Shown in pieces: positions 1 to 13,337 of a stretch of 64,000 bases of DNA. The DNA comes from Omphiscola glabra (Eukaryota; Mollusca; Gastropoda; Lymnaeidae), in the NCBI GenBank assembly GCA_964017045.1, contig OZ024794.1:31724315-31788314 (forward strand). The letters are read 5' to 3'. Under the pieces are notes generated by a model. It worked only from the letters and a program-made list of their open reading frames with translations, was not told the origin of the DNA and did no database searches. Numbering within the stretch: the first letter of the stretch is position 1; the number at the start of each line of letters is the position of its first letter. A program made the translations under genes and the position numbers.

Positions 1-202
1 ATTAATTATACGTTTAGTAATTAACTGTTTGTAATTGTCCTTTATCAAATACTTTCATTTAGCATTTATTGCATTTTAAAATTAAAAGTGTTACATTTTC
101 TTCCTGATTTTCTTCCTGATTTGTTTTGGATAGTAGCAAATATATAAAAGAAAATTGCTTTGCCATTTCCTCTCCAAGGAAGAACTGAATACAAGTTTCC
201 AG
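1..202 (+). other. Intron sequence upstream of first visible LRR exon
   Basis: AT-rich sequence ending in an acceptor AG at 201-202. No exon of the leucine-rich-repeat gene could be recognised here, and short open frames on the minus strand show no protein-like pattern. It is taken as intron because the next stretch is an in-phase LRR exon of the plus strand. Confidence 0.5.
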
Positions 203-3200
203 CTTGTCGCGGATGATGGTATTGAAGCGTTAGCTGAGAACTGTTCAAATTTAAAGAAGTAAGATAACAATAATCATTCAAATGATCAAATACATTTTGT
301 TTGCATGGAAAAGGAATGGATAAAGTTAGGACTTCCATGATATTAAGGTGGACATTTTTAAGGGTGTCATCTGCATAAAAATATACTATTGAAAGTATTT
401 AATGAAACTTCTCGATCCTTGGATTTAGCCCACGTTGGCATTTAAATAATGGTAATCATTTGAGGACTGAACACTGTAAGCATTTCTCTTGTTGGCTTGA
501 AAACATTTATGAGTTTCCACATTGTTGTTCATTGAATGTTTTAAGGACACCACAATATGCCAGGAAATGACAAAGCAAACTAGCAAAACAGCATCTAATG
601 AACAGCCAAACAAACCTACATCTCTCAGAACTGTGAAGCAGATTATTGGAGACAAAAAAAAAAAAGAGTGGATGAATGGATGGGCTCAATGGGAAGATGT
701 GTTTTCACACACATGCCCAGTCCCGACCCCAAAGATCCAATAAATTCTCTCCAAAGGCACGAACAGGACAATATCTTTCATCTGCACACAAGACACATTA
801 AACTTAATTCCCACTGTAATTGCATAAAACTCCAACTTATGTCCTCTGCAGACATCCAAATGAGAAACTAACAAATAACCTCTTCCACTGCCTGTCACTT
901 CAGGACTTATGCATAAGCTCCCTACCAAAAACACCAGGCTGCACCAACACCCTATATACAAACAAAGTCAGCTGCGAAGAGTGTTTAAATGCTTCATCAT
1001 GGCCACAGGCTGAAGGGCACATGCCCAAATGGGCACAGGATCTGAATGATGATGATGAATGTTTGAAGCACCATTAAAATTAATTACTAGCGTTATATAA
1101 ATAAAAAAAATTTCAAAGTTTGGTCACATTTGCAATGCTGAATTGTTTCAATATATTGAAAGTTAAAAGAAAAGAACATTTTCATAACTTTCAATTCAGC
1201 TGACATTATGCTAAATTTGAAATATATGATTATATTAACTGTAGTCATGTAATTCATGGAATAATCTTTATGGCTATCTTGGAAATATCTTTATAGCTAT
1301 CCTGGAATTATCTTAATTCATTGCTGTCTTCAATACTTTTGCAGGCTTGATCTCAATGGAGCAAAATCTGTAGGCAAAGAATCATTAATAAAGGTAAACA
1401 TGGTAACCTAAATAATTTTTTATAAATGTATTGATAACATTTCAAAATTGCCAACCAATGTTTTTGAAGTTACCTTCTTCAGTTTAATGGGTTTTGAATT
1501 TGTGAGTTGTAATTTTTGTCATATTAATTGTCAACTCACTTTTCCAACATTAGCCTGCGTTGGTCTTCTTGTAAAAGACAGATTTATAATGTGCCGTTTT
1601 TATGTCAAACAAAATAAATGAGTACAGCAAGTTAATCTAAAATCATATTTCTGTTTACAGCAGACTTGCAAAACTTTGACTAGGATGACTTTCATAAACA
1701 TTCTTATTTCAGCTCTTTCAAGCATGTACGCAGATGGTGGATTTGGATTTAGGGTACTGCACTCGAATTTCTTCACCACCAGAGTGCGAGGTTTTGTGGA
1801 CACTTCCTCAGTCTCTGACCTCCCTCTCCCTGTGTGGCATGATGCTGCAGGACGAGAAGATTCTTGTAGAGTGCATCACAAGATTACCACGTCTGACAAG
1901 TATAAAACTGTGTGGTGTCCCAGCGCTAACAGATGAAACACTGGAACAGGTGAACGGAATTAAGTATTGGAAACCTTATCAGACAAGATTTAATTTGGTT
2001 CGGTAGCAGTGCTGGTTATAGCAGGGTGCGCATTGTTTATCAGTTTTTGATAAGTTGTGGACTTAAAGATTAACATTGAAATAATTTGTTTTTATTTCAT
2101 CATCAGATTGTAGAAAAAATTGGTCACCGGCTGTTAGATTTAAACTTAAGTGGAATTGGTATCAACGAAATTACAGACAAAGGTCTAAAGGCTGTCTCCA
2201 AATACTGCACCCACTTAGATGCTCTTCACATAAGCATGCTCCGGGAAGTTACTGGAATCACTCTTTTGCCAATATTTGCTGATCCCGAGAGAGCATCGAG
2301 GTTAAAGACCCTTGCTGCTAACTGTAAAAAGGTGGAGAATTATAAAAATTAGTTGTTTTTTTTTTTAATGAAGGAAAATAATTTCAGATGTGGACTCCAG
2401 TGTGTACCAGATTCCAGGTTTTAAAAAATCTGTAATTTAAATCCTGTCTTTCCCCTTTCCTGATAAAAAAAAAACATATCAATAATTGAGATCTAGAAGA
2501 GTAACAAATTTATTAGGGAGAAATGTAACTTATTTGTAGTATTTAGTTTTACAGCAATGCCATCGTTTACCAAAATTTGCCTTCACTTTCATGTTTCTTT
2601 GGGTTTAGTTAGCAAACCTATGTTTATATTTTTTTTTTCAGATGGATATTAATTTGTTGGAGCAGATCATGTACAGCTGCCCTAATCTTGACATGCTTGA
2701 TGTGTCCGGCTTGAGTTCAGTGACTGATCAGATGATTATCACCCTTGCTGACCATTCCCCAAAGTTGACCCAGCTCAATCTGAAAGGGTGTAAGCAGGTC
2801 AGATCTCTTTTTCTTGCATCACTGGTTGATGATGTAAGGAAATGGTGGCATAGTTCATAGTGATAAATGTCTCTGCAGTTCAGAAGAGCTAAATTTCTAC
2901 TGCTTAAATCTTTGAAAAATGTGCAAAATTATTTTTTTTGTATATTACCCAAAGAGTTAACAAACATTGAAAACGTATTTGCTTTTTAACCATTTGAAAT
3001 AATTTGCAACAATTTTTTTAACAATTAAGGTTACAGATGCTGCCATTTGTTACTTGAGTGGATGTTGTCCCCTCAAGAGCATGTGTGTTTCTGGTCTCCA
3101 TGCCCTTACAGACAAGAGCATCTTTTGCTTGGCTAGCAGCTGTCCACAGCTCGAAGAGATTTATCTAAATGGTTGTGCCCATATATCACCTGTGGCTGTG

Positions 3201-3717
3201 CAGTACTTGAAGGTATACAAAAATGTTTTGATATTTTTTTTCAAATAGATTCAAACATAGTTAAAATAAAATTGAATGGAACTAAATAGACTGACATAAC
3301 ATTTAGAAAGTCAAGATTATTAAAGTTTACATGTCACCATTGGGCTTAAAGCATTCCACCACCAATGTTGCACAATCACACTTCCCAGAAATGTGATGCT
3401 GCAGTACGTGGTCTTTATTCTAATCTCATTAGAAATCACTAACAAAAATGTGTAAGTAAAAACCCTTTACAATTTATTGAGTTCAAGAGACAGCATACAC
3501 ATCTTATTTAGTAGACCAAGAATACTCTTCTTCACTTTTATCAAGAAAATTAATTTTATTGATAGCAGCTAATTTTTTGTTTATAACTTTTTTTTCCATT
3601 TAGGACTGTTCCCTGAGGAGGCTGTATGTAAAACATAATATACCAAACGCCAGCCCTAATCAACTAATGGCTAAAAATTTAGACACTGGTGAATTCTGCC
3701 GTGCTGATCTTTTATAG
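203..3717 (+). CDS. Leucine-rich-repeat (cysteine-containing type) protein, 3' part of gene
   Basis: Seven coding exons: 203-258, 1345-1393, 1713-1949, 2107-2331, 2642-2797, 3030-3212 and 3604-3717 (TAG 3715-3717). All phases join, giving about 339 residues with the N-terminus outside the window. The protein is a run of 25-27-residue repeats of the LRR_CC class found in F-box/LRR and AMN1-like proteins; examples are LDLNGAKSV, LDLGYCTRI, LDVSGLSSV, LNLKGCKQV and IYLNGCAHI. Such solenoids usually bind protein partners, often ubiquitin-ligase substrates. No F-box is visible, so the family member cannot be named. The last exon encodes a short non-repeat C-terminal cap. The donor at 2331/2332 (GTGGAG) is weak, and reading on would stop at 2352. 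The first intron carries a LINE remnant. Family assignment is firm; the exact orthologue is unknown. Confidence 0.85.
520..1075 (+). mobile_element. Degraded LINE fragment with RNase H end and zinc motif
   Basis: Several frames together read like the 3' end of a non-LTR retrotransposon ORF2. A decayed RNase H tail resembles the GNxxAxxLAKxAS pattern. Then come phrases such as TSLRTVKQIIGD, INSLQRHEQDNIFHL and HIKLNSH, and a C-x2-C...H-x4-C-like end around 835-905. Frameshifts and stops separate these segments, so it is dead. It lies in an intron of the LRR gene, in the same orientation. The clade (I or Jockey-like) is a guess from the RNase H plus C-terminal zinc arrangement. Confidence 0.6.
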
Positions 3718-3910
3718 GATTAAAGACATTTTGTTATAAAAATTCCATGATTATTTCATGATGTCATGTGGCATAAATATTGAAGATATGGTGGAGTGAT
3801 GAAGATTTTCGCATAATGAAAATAATATGATACTGAAAAATAACTTAGTGGCTGCTTCTAACAAGTAACGAATCTACTTCTTTATTATTAATGGGACTGC
3901 AATTATTCAA

Positions 3911-4615
3911 CTAAGGGTATGTTCACACTGTTGCCTTGTTGCAGCCATAAAGCTCAGTGGTGAATCACTGTTGAGAATCCATGACACAGATATTCACGGA
4001 GGTGTTCACACTGAGCAGGCGCAACTATGGCATCTGATGCAGAACTTTTGTTTATATTTATCAATTTTAAAGGTATGTGCTAATGAAGTGGTCAGCAACC
4101 TGTCACTGCATGTGGCTATTTAAGTTAATAAATTTGGTGGGTTTTTTTCTTTTAAATATCATTTTATAAATAACCACCCATGCAAGGAAAAATTAAAACG
4201 TAAATTTAAATACAAATTCTTTAATTAATTAAATTTTTTTTAAACGAGACATTGTTAATGAAAAAAAATAATTAGACTGCACTCCAATAAAATCAAACTT
4301 GAAATTTTTTTCATAAACTTTAATCTTTAAATTTACACTATAAAACATGGTTACTATCAATTACAACATTTGTAAACAAGTCGGATGATATTAAATTGAT
4401 CATGTTTTTTTTTTTAACCATTCCATTTTCTATTTGTTGCTATGCTACTGTCAACTGATAATAACATATATTACTGGCAGACAATATACAACAACAGTCC
4501 AAAACCCAGTGAAAATGAATCTTGGTGGCCCCAAATTTATTGCTTCGAGTAGCACAGCGTGGTCACAGAAAGTTGAGAATCCAAGTAACAAATCTGCAGT
4601 GTGAATGTACCTTAA
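3911..4615. mobile_element. Candidate piggyBac-like MITE with TTAA-type flanks
   Basis: The left end GGGTATGTTCACACTG (3915-3930) is inverted at the right end, where the complement reads GGTACATTCACACTG (4597-4611). The flanks are CTAA (3911-3914) and TTAA (4612-4615), consistent with a TTAA target duplication with one substitution. The core phrase GTTCACACTG also recurs internally near 3993-4002. No transposase frame is present. The element begins about 200 bp after the LRR stop codon, so it may lie in that gene's 3' UTR or just beyond it. Confidence 0.5.
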
Positions 4616-7600
4616 GAGTTCCAGTTAGGTTTTTTTGTTAAATTTGTAAACAAAATTATTTAATAGAAAAGCATAATAATATAATTTTTTCTTTATAAAT
4701 ATAACTGTAAGCTCTATAATTTACTATAGATTTGTCAAAATATATTTGCAGAATGGGTGCAACAGTAATGGAACTTGAGCAAAAAAGTAACAAAGGGCTT
4801 TATATTATTCATTTCAAACTTTTGAGCTCTAGCTTAGGGCTCTAACTAAATAGTACAACCCAAACTGCTTCATTTTTTTTTTTTAAAGATTGTGTTTGTT
4901 TCAAACAAATGGCTTCTTTTATGTATCCCTGATGATTAATTCAACTTAGACATTTATGGAAACACATTATTTTTTTAAAATGTTAACAATTAAAGTACAG
5001 TATATAAAATAAACCATAAGTTGTGTCAAAAATGGTAACCTTTGTATAGTAAATAATAACAAAGTAAATCGTGATGTCAAACTTTATTACATAAAAGCTG
5101 AAATCAAAAAGAGAGTTATAATATTTGTTGTGCAAAATTACCTGTGTGATTTTTAATATCGCTCATTAGAGAAGGAGAAGTAAAAAAAACTTGTTGTGAG
5201 GATTTCTATGGAAATTTGTGAGTTTTCTGTGTAAACAATATTGATAGCAATGTGTTAAAATTCTCAAACATGAAAATATTCTATTCTGAACTACACCCCC
5301 CCCCCACCCCTCCCAGTGATTATGTTATATGACCCCTGATTCCTGTCATAGTTTTTTAAAAAATATCTAAGTAATATTTAAGGCAATCATCTAAATATTT
5401 TAAATAAAAATCTTTTTTTATTAACTTTTGGCATAAAATACAGTTTTCTTGTATTATACATTGAACATAAAAATCCTTCTTGAGTTTTCAATGACAGATT
5501 AACATTTTTATTATTATTTACACATTAATTAATTCAACCCTTGTTGTGTGAACTTGCTTATTGGCAGTTCATTGGTCTATACTTATCAATTGTTCCATAC
5601 AAAACTTTTTCACATTTTTGTATATGCATACCAAAAATATCTGTGATAATAATTTTGAATGACTTCAATATTTTATTTTTCATTCATCTTTGTTTTCTTT
5701 AAATAAATTAAGAACCACGGGCACATGTGTCTGATGCTCTCCAAAAATATTTTATACTTGTCTAAACCTCCGAAATGATAATGAAACCAAGTAGTGAATA
5801 CAATTATCTAAACTATTTTATATTGCCTAGTAGTATGTCAAAATTTATTTTTAGCCTCATGCATTTGAGAAAAAAAATTCTCAAATAATTCATTAAAACA
5901 AGTCATCTTGAATCATTGGATTAAACATTAAATACGACTCTAAGTCAAACCTTCCATGTGTCCCCTTTAAATCTGTGAAATGATATACACTGGGGACTCA
6001 TAGTTACTCCTGTTACAACGACCGATATGATTTTATTTTTTTTATAATTCCATTTTTATATGGTACAGATTGTTGTTTTTGTATGACAGACTTGTGTCTC
6101 ATTTGGAGGTGCCCCCCAATTTATTTTCATGTTTCAAACTTTGAACCTGCAGTTAAGGAAGTGCTTTTTTTAATTTAAAGTGAGACTAGATTAAACACAA
6201 GTGTATGTTCTATGATTAAACTGCTCTGACTAATTTCAACGTTGTGAGTAATGAACATTTTTTTCTGTGGTCATGCTTTCAATTAATGGTACTTTGTTTT
6301 TTTTCCTTACAGGTAAATTGTTTGCTTTAAGTAAATGACTCCACTTTATAGAAATAATAATTTCCATTATTTAGAAATGATTTGATAACCTTTTTGTATA
6401 TTCATAGTATATATTTCAAGTGCCTGTTCATAGTTGGCAGCTCCATCAGAGGCAATAAAAACATAGCTTACTATTTTACCTGCAGTTGTGTATTAATGAA
6501 ATGATTGCTTTGCAACCCACAATAAAATTGCATACAAATTGTTCTCTTTGTTCAGAGTGCACATTTCTTTCTATACACTGATCTTTATGTTTTTTTTGTT
6601 GCTTTTTTTATGATAGATAATTTCACCAAATGGCAATCACAATCTTGCTTATAAAGGATTCAAAGATTGTGTGAAGCAAAGAATATCAGGAATAAATCAT
6701 TTATTTTTCAATTGCCTCAATATAATTTTAAGAATTTCCTGTGTCACAGGGACTGAGAGCATGGACTCTCTAATTAGAAACATTAACACGATCGTCAATT
6801 ATTTGCATGATACCCTCATTAAGTAACTCTTGCAACCAGTGAAATATCCTCATCAAAACCACGCACAGAAACATTGCAAATCCCCTCTATATTCATAGGA
6901 GCTAAAATTATCTATATAGATATAAGAAGAATTAGTGCTACGGGTGTAATTTTAAATAGTTGCTTCACTCAACTCCATTCATCTTGCTGAAGATCCTTTA
7001 AGTCTAAAAAAGTTATAAATGGAAATGGCTGGAGATAGGGACAACAATCTGTTGTGATTCCACCAGTGGTAAAACTGTTACATGAAATGTGAAAAGGAAA
7101 TGTGTTAAACAAGGTAGGGGAAAACCTAAATTATTAAATTTAACAAATTATTATATTTTATTGATTTAATTATAATATAAATTGAACACCAAGGCTTACA
7201 AAATCTGAAACCAAATTTTAAGAATCCAGTTTTTGTGGATAGATAATGGGATAATAAGGCCTTATTTATTTAGAAAGAAAAGGGGGGGGGGGGAGATTTT
7301 TTGGATCAGAGCTAACTGGGAGCTATTGTTTGATATTTGCTGGAACAATAAATAAGACAAAATGTAAATAATGTAATATTTTTTTAATGTGATCTAGGTG
7401 TAAAATGTATCTTGCATGTATCTTTTTCTCTACCTCAGTCCATAAACAATGTTTTAATCTTTTAGCATAGCCTAAAAAACAGGTCACTCTTGATTCTGAA
7501 TTTAAAAACTCTTAATTGCAATTTAGCTTCAGATACCTTTGTATATTTATATTAAAGACCACACATTTTTTTTAAGATTAAAATTTATTAGCATCTTTGT

Positions 7601-8476
7601 GCGAACAAAAATCATCTACTTTAATTAAATGTACACTGTTTTCTCCAAGGACAAAATAAAAAAAAAAAAATCAAATAGCAACAACAAATTACAATTAAAT
7701 ATATAAACATAAGACAGGGCAAACCTTATCACCAGTGAAAAAATAAATGCCTTATATGTATTATCAGGTAAGAATCAAATTCACATTAGAAATATTTTAA
7801 AGGGCACATTTTAGGAGAATTTTTTCAGTATTTTATTTTGTTTCTATAACACAATGTTAAAAGTTGCCTTCTATTTAAAGTAGGCTGCAGAGTAGGAATC
7901 TTGACATTTATTTCAGGAGATGAAGGAAGTCTCTATCTGAAAAACATACTTTAAACTGTAGCGTGCTCATAACCTTAGGTATGTTTAATTCTAACAGCAT
8001 TTCTTCAAAACTTAAACTACAAACTGCATGTCTCACTAAAAACACAACCCCTGCACCTCAATAGAATCACAATCCTAATTTTTCAATCTAATAACAATTT
8101 GAGATTTTTAAGATATACATTTTTTAGGTACTATGATTTGAACCACTGTGTCACATTTCCAAGGAAAAAATACAATGAACTCTGAGATAGAACAAACTAC
8201 CAGTGAAAACTACCCTCCTAAAATAAAAATGTCTGTGAAAACATCAATGTCATAGGTGCTGTCAATCATCAAACCCTTTTTAATTTTATCTGAATAAAAT
8301 TTTCCAACTCCAAATTAAAAACTATTGTTACCCGGTACATAATATTGTATGATCATATTCAAATACACTATATAGTTTTGAAAAAAATACCAACTAATGG
8401 TTGTAAGTACCGTAAATTTAATAGTATTTATGAGAAATAAAATGGATCATAAAATAACTATTTGTTGCAAGTTAAT

Positions 8477-8774
8477 TTAACCCTTTCATTACTGCTGGTT
8501 TTGGCATAGATTTTTGCCGACTTTGTAATAAAACCTTTTATATAACAAAAAAAGAAGAAATTTCCTTTCATTTTCATTCTGTATACGATTCGCTTTTTAA
8601 CATCTCTATAGATTAACAAATAAAGAAATATATAGCATTGAAATATGACGTCAACGTGACGTCCTTGGTATTTCAGAAAAGTTCTTTGCCTCTTTGTTAT
8701 GACGACAATTCCTTGATAATTGAAAGTGGGTGATCATGATGTCGCGTCGATGTCATCGGTAACGAAAAGGTTAA
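8477..8774. mobile_element. piggyBac-like MITE, 290 bp, TTAA target duplication
   Basis: The terminal inverted repeats are CCCTTTCATTACTG (8481-8494) and, as complement of the right end, CCTTTTCGTTACCG (8757-8770). Exact TTAA lies on both sides (8477-8480 and 8771-8774). TTAA duplication with termini starting in CC is the known piggyBac superfamily signature. The interior holds several GACGTC-rich words but no coding frame, so it is non-autonomous. Confidence 0.75.
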
Positions 8775-11700
8775 TGGAAATGATTGAAATAAGACAGATC
8801 ATAAAACATCTGCTAATACTAACATTTTTCATTATGTTTATGGCTAAAGCATAACTTACACAAATAGTACCGTACACAACTTATTTTAAATTTATTCTTT
8901 GCAAAAAAAAATATTAATGCAGGGAAATTATTTGCCTAGGAATGTAAAGGACTAATTTTGTGCATACATATTCAAACTTCACTGCAAAGAGAGAAAAAAC
9001 AAAACAAATTGACACATGACAATAAAAATGTCCAACAATCACCAATGATTGGAGAATATATCCAATGAAAACTTGATTTAATAGATGACATGAAAGTTTT
9101 TTTGTTTTTTTATACAATATATTGATATATTTTCTATTTCTTTTCCAGCTCCACATAACACAAATCATTGAGATAGTGTGCTAAGAACACGTTAAAGTTA
9201 GCAATCAATGTTTTCTTCTTTAACATAATAGCAACAGTATTTTGTACAATTGTAATAAGTTTTCACAAATGAAGGGACGCCACCCCTAAAGCCACAGTGT
9301 TGTGAAAAGGTGCAGATACAGATTTCTTCGTTAAACCTCAGCCCAGTTTCATTCATATATATACCCAAAGTTTCATGGATTTCCTCAACTTTAAAACAAG
9401 GTTCATGAACAAAAATGTACATGTGTACAAAACCAACCAACCACCAAAGAAATAAAAAAATTTGGAAAAAAAGCAGCAGAGTGGGAACAATTCATCTTTA
9501 CATGTGAGCGGTTAGAAATCTCTTCCTACCAGGTCACTCCCATTTTACAAACAGTTTGTCATGCATCTGGTAAAAATATTTAAAACCTGTTATTTTTTTT
9601 AAATATATATATACACTGCAACAATGAGTTGATTTCATTCACAAACTTACATGATGTTCTTTGAAATTTTCTTCGACATCCATAACATAACATCATCATT
9701 GTATTGTATTTCAAAATGCTCAAACTTCTATGCACTGAGACTGCTAATAAATATGCATTTTTTTTTTCAAATTGTACAACATGTAAAAGTGCTGAGGCTG
9801 TAAACAAAGGTATCACACAAAATATAATAACTTTATCAATATTAAAATTATTTGGACAGAAAAATTAGCAAGTGTTAATGTTAATCCACCATCCTCACAT
9901 TTATATCTTTGAATACATTTTATTGAATTTTTAAGAAATGTCTTTAAACATATTTTTATTATATACGAGAACAAATTTCAGAATAAAAATACATAACTTA
10001 GAGTTATTAACATATAAGAATATTATTTTCTTCATTTCTCTTATTACTTTCAATTTTGTGAAATCCTACCAAAGCTGATAAAAAATTATTTTTTTTAATT
10101 TTTATGTTCATTATTACGTTGGTGCTAATTTAGATTGACAAATGAGGTTTTCTTTAGAACCTTTTAATATTTTCTTTTTTGCCGATATTTTCTTTTTCGT
10201 CAATATTTCCTGTCAAATAAGTCATTAAATATAGCACTAAAAAATAAACGGTGAACAAACTGACAATAGAAGTGTTCTTGAAAAACTTCCAAACACAAAT
10301 GTTTTTAAATTGGTCTAGAATAGACCATATGTAGGATCAAATTATCAGGATGTTGCCCAACAGTATCATTTAAAGACTTGAATATAACTGTATTTTAAAA
10401 AATGTTGTAATTCACATGATCCTCCTGTGCATGATGTTGAAACTTATGAGTTTCAAAAAATGATTAATACAACTACTGAGATCACTGTATGGAAATTCAT
10501 GTTTCTTGTCAAGTTTAAATGTATGAATGTACATGACTAAATTTAAAAAATGAAATGCCTTCAGAAGACTGAAAACTCTAACAATTAGTATACCCGGGTA
10601 CATTAAAAAAAATTAAACCATTGAGTCAAAGTAAATCTAACTTGAACATCACTATATCTCCACTACAGGTATATCAAGAAAGTGCAAGGGTATTAAACAT
10701 TTGCAAGCAATTTAAAATGCAAAACTAGGAAACCATAGATATCCACACCAAAAATGGAACACCAGAGCAGTGTAAAATGATGTTGCTTTAGGCAAAGTGC
10801 AGTATTGTAAAAAGAAAAATAATTAAATAGTAATGAATTTGAATTCAGAGAAAGAAGAGCATGATATTATGTCTGTTAGAATAAGTTTAAGGCAATTTAT
10901 TTTTCCTCCAAAAATTCAAACTTTTTGATTTACAAAATCTTGATGACAGATAGCAATACCCAAAAATTAAGATTAAGAGTCATAAATGTCATTTGGCTAA
11001 CTTGGAAATTACATTTTTTTTTTTATATCTTCTTAAATTTAAACGGGGGGGGGGGGTTGTCATCTGTAATCCAATTTTGAGTTATTTTGAAACGTTTTAT
11101 TTTTAAAAATAAAGTTCCCTATATAGTGCATAGTAACATCAATATATTCTCAATACCGAACAATTTTTATCATTTGAATGATAAAGCTTTTACATTAAAT
11201 TTGATAAAAAAACTAAAGAGTGGGACATGACATGTTAGAAGCAAAACAACATCATATAGTACACCTTTTCTAGGTGAGAGATAATTAATTTCTTTTTAAA
11301 GCTATTCAACAACTGCTTTTACTTGTTTATCAACAGCCGAAAAGCATCTTGGCAAAAACAAAACATCAGATAAGGATTTTGGTTGAAAGGATAAGATTGT
11401 ATCTCAGATAACATTGTTTAGATTTATAGTGCGTAACAGGATATAAATTTATAAGGGATGAAAATGAACAAATAAATACAGATACCTTAAACATGATTTT
11501 AAATTTGTTTTAAGAATGGTGACGATATTTAAGTTGGAAATTAACATGTGAATTTATAAATTTTAGGATATCTACATGATATCAGGTTATTTACACACAT
11601 TTTGGCATAAATAAGCAGATGTTTAAACCTTTTCTCTTAAACTTTTACACCGAAAATTATCAAAGCCACAGACAAAAAAAAGAGAAAATTTAACAACCTC

Positions 11701-13046
11701 AATGTTTAAAAAATGCATTTCATAATGTGAGTTTAGCATGTCACTTTCCAGTTCAAAAAAAGTATTTACAATTTTTAGTAAACCACCATAATACCCTGCC
11801 TAAGTTGGAAATAGATTTTTCCATCAGATACTAATTGGTTTAACCAGAAGGTTCTTTTCCACTAATGTGAAACTATTTATGAAAGATTTTTTCAAAATGA
11901 CAGATAATATAGGGTAAAACTATTTAAAATGATAATTATTAAAATTTGTAACAATAATCGATTAAATTATAAATCTTGCCAATTTGAACAGAAGCTTTTG
12001 AAATTAAAAAGAAAACAGCTGGTAGATTGCTAAAAGAATTGGACACCACATTTCATGAGATATTAAAGTAAATACAATTTATTTACAGCATTTAAAAAAA
12101 CAAAAAAACAGGAAATATAAAAGCACCAGGAGGAAACCTGAATACAAGTAATAGTTCTTTCCTTGCCTTACAGAAACAAATACAATATTCATTTCTTTTG
12201 ATGGGACTACTTATTATAAAAAACAATTTAAAAATCAGTAAATCAAATTAAAAAAATTAGGTTATCTTATTTAGGAATGTTCTTACATATTAAATAATCA
12301 GCTGCAATTGTGTGTCAATAGCGTGTCGATGAACCCGATGATTTTATATCATTGTAATGCATAGCACATTTAGAAAAAATGATAATAATTTTTCTTTCAA
12401 AATAAAAAAAAATTGTCATGGATAACGTAGTGATGGTAAACATTTACATATATATATAATTTAAGTTATTATATTTAAAAAATGCCATAAACATAAAGTT
12501 AAACCCAATTATGCCAAGTACAGAAGAATTATAATTATTTTCAACAGAAACTTGATCCAATTACCTAAATTTGGATCATGTATGTATATGTGCAATCCTA
12601 CCCCTAAGGGTATGGAAGGAATAATTTAATTAAATGGTTAAATCACATTTTATTACTTGTGTAATTTTCTCCTTCAATACATCAATATTTAAACTACATC
12701 TTTTTCTTTCTTTATAAAAAAAATTAAATATCATGAAAGCAAATTTTTTCAAAATGGATCCTAAAACAATTTTACCTTCCCACATTTACCAAAATTTACA
12801 TTTCTTTTGATTCATTTGGGAACTCCATTTATGAACTGAAGTTCAAAGTTATTATACTAGGTCGTATAATAAAAACTGACATGGCAATCACATGTGAGTG
12901 ACAATGTAGTGGAATCATTTCAGATGTTAAAAACAAATCATATTTACAGTGATGCACAGTGTAACCCCCTCCCCAACATTTTTTCATGAGAAATACTTAT
13001 TAACACAGCATCAAAACTTGTGAGATTTAGAATGAAAGAACAAAGT

Positions 13047-13320
13047 GGCTATTCACACCCGGGTACCAGAAGTGAGAGGTTGGGATTAAAAAACTATTTA
13101 AAATATTATTGTTGGGTTTGTAAGGCAAAATGAGGTACCAAATGGAAGATAACTGAATGGACTATACGTTTGTAAACTTAATTCTTCAGTTTAACTAAAA
13201 TAAACTACCACTAACGACATCCGAATAGCATTTAGTCAAAATGGACCCGAGACACACAGTGCCACTATTCAGACCCGGGTCCCACTACATCTGGTACACG
13301 GATGCGAATAGTCGCAGCCA
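13047..13320. repeat. Imperfect inverted repeat with repeated CCCGGGT cores
   Basis: The left arm (13047-13072, GGCTATTCACACCCGGGTAC) resembles the complement of the right arm at 13291-13317. A third related segment in direct orientation lies at 13263-13282 (CACTATTCAGACCCGGGTCC). This may be a small MITE or a repeat cluster immediately downstream of the acyltransferase stop codon. No target duplication was identified. Confidence 0.3.
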
Positions 13321-13337
13321 TGAAAGAATGGACCAAG

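Larger units (their letters stand above)
4616..13337. other. Gene-poor AT-rich intergenic region
   Basis: Between the convergent LRR and acyltransferase genes. I see only short chance frames, homopolymer runs (C near 5297, G near 7276 and 11045) and scattered AATAAA-like words. One clear MITE sits at 8481-8770 and an imperfect inverted repeat at 13047-13320. The 3' UTR of the minus-strand acyltransferase must lie in the right-hand part, but no poly(A) site stands out. Confidence 0.6.
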
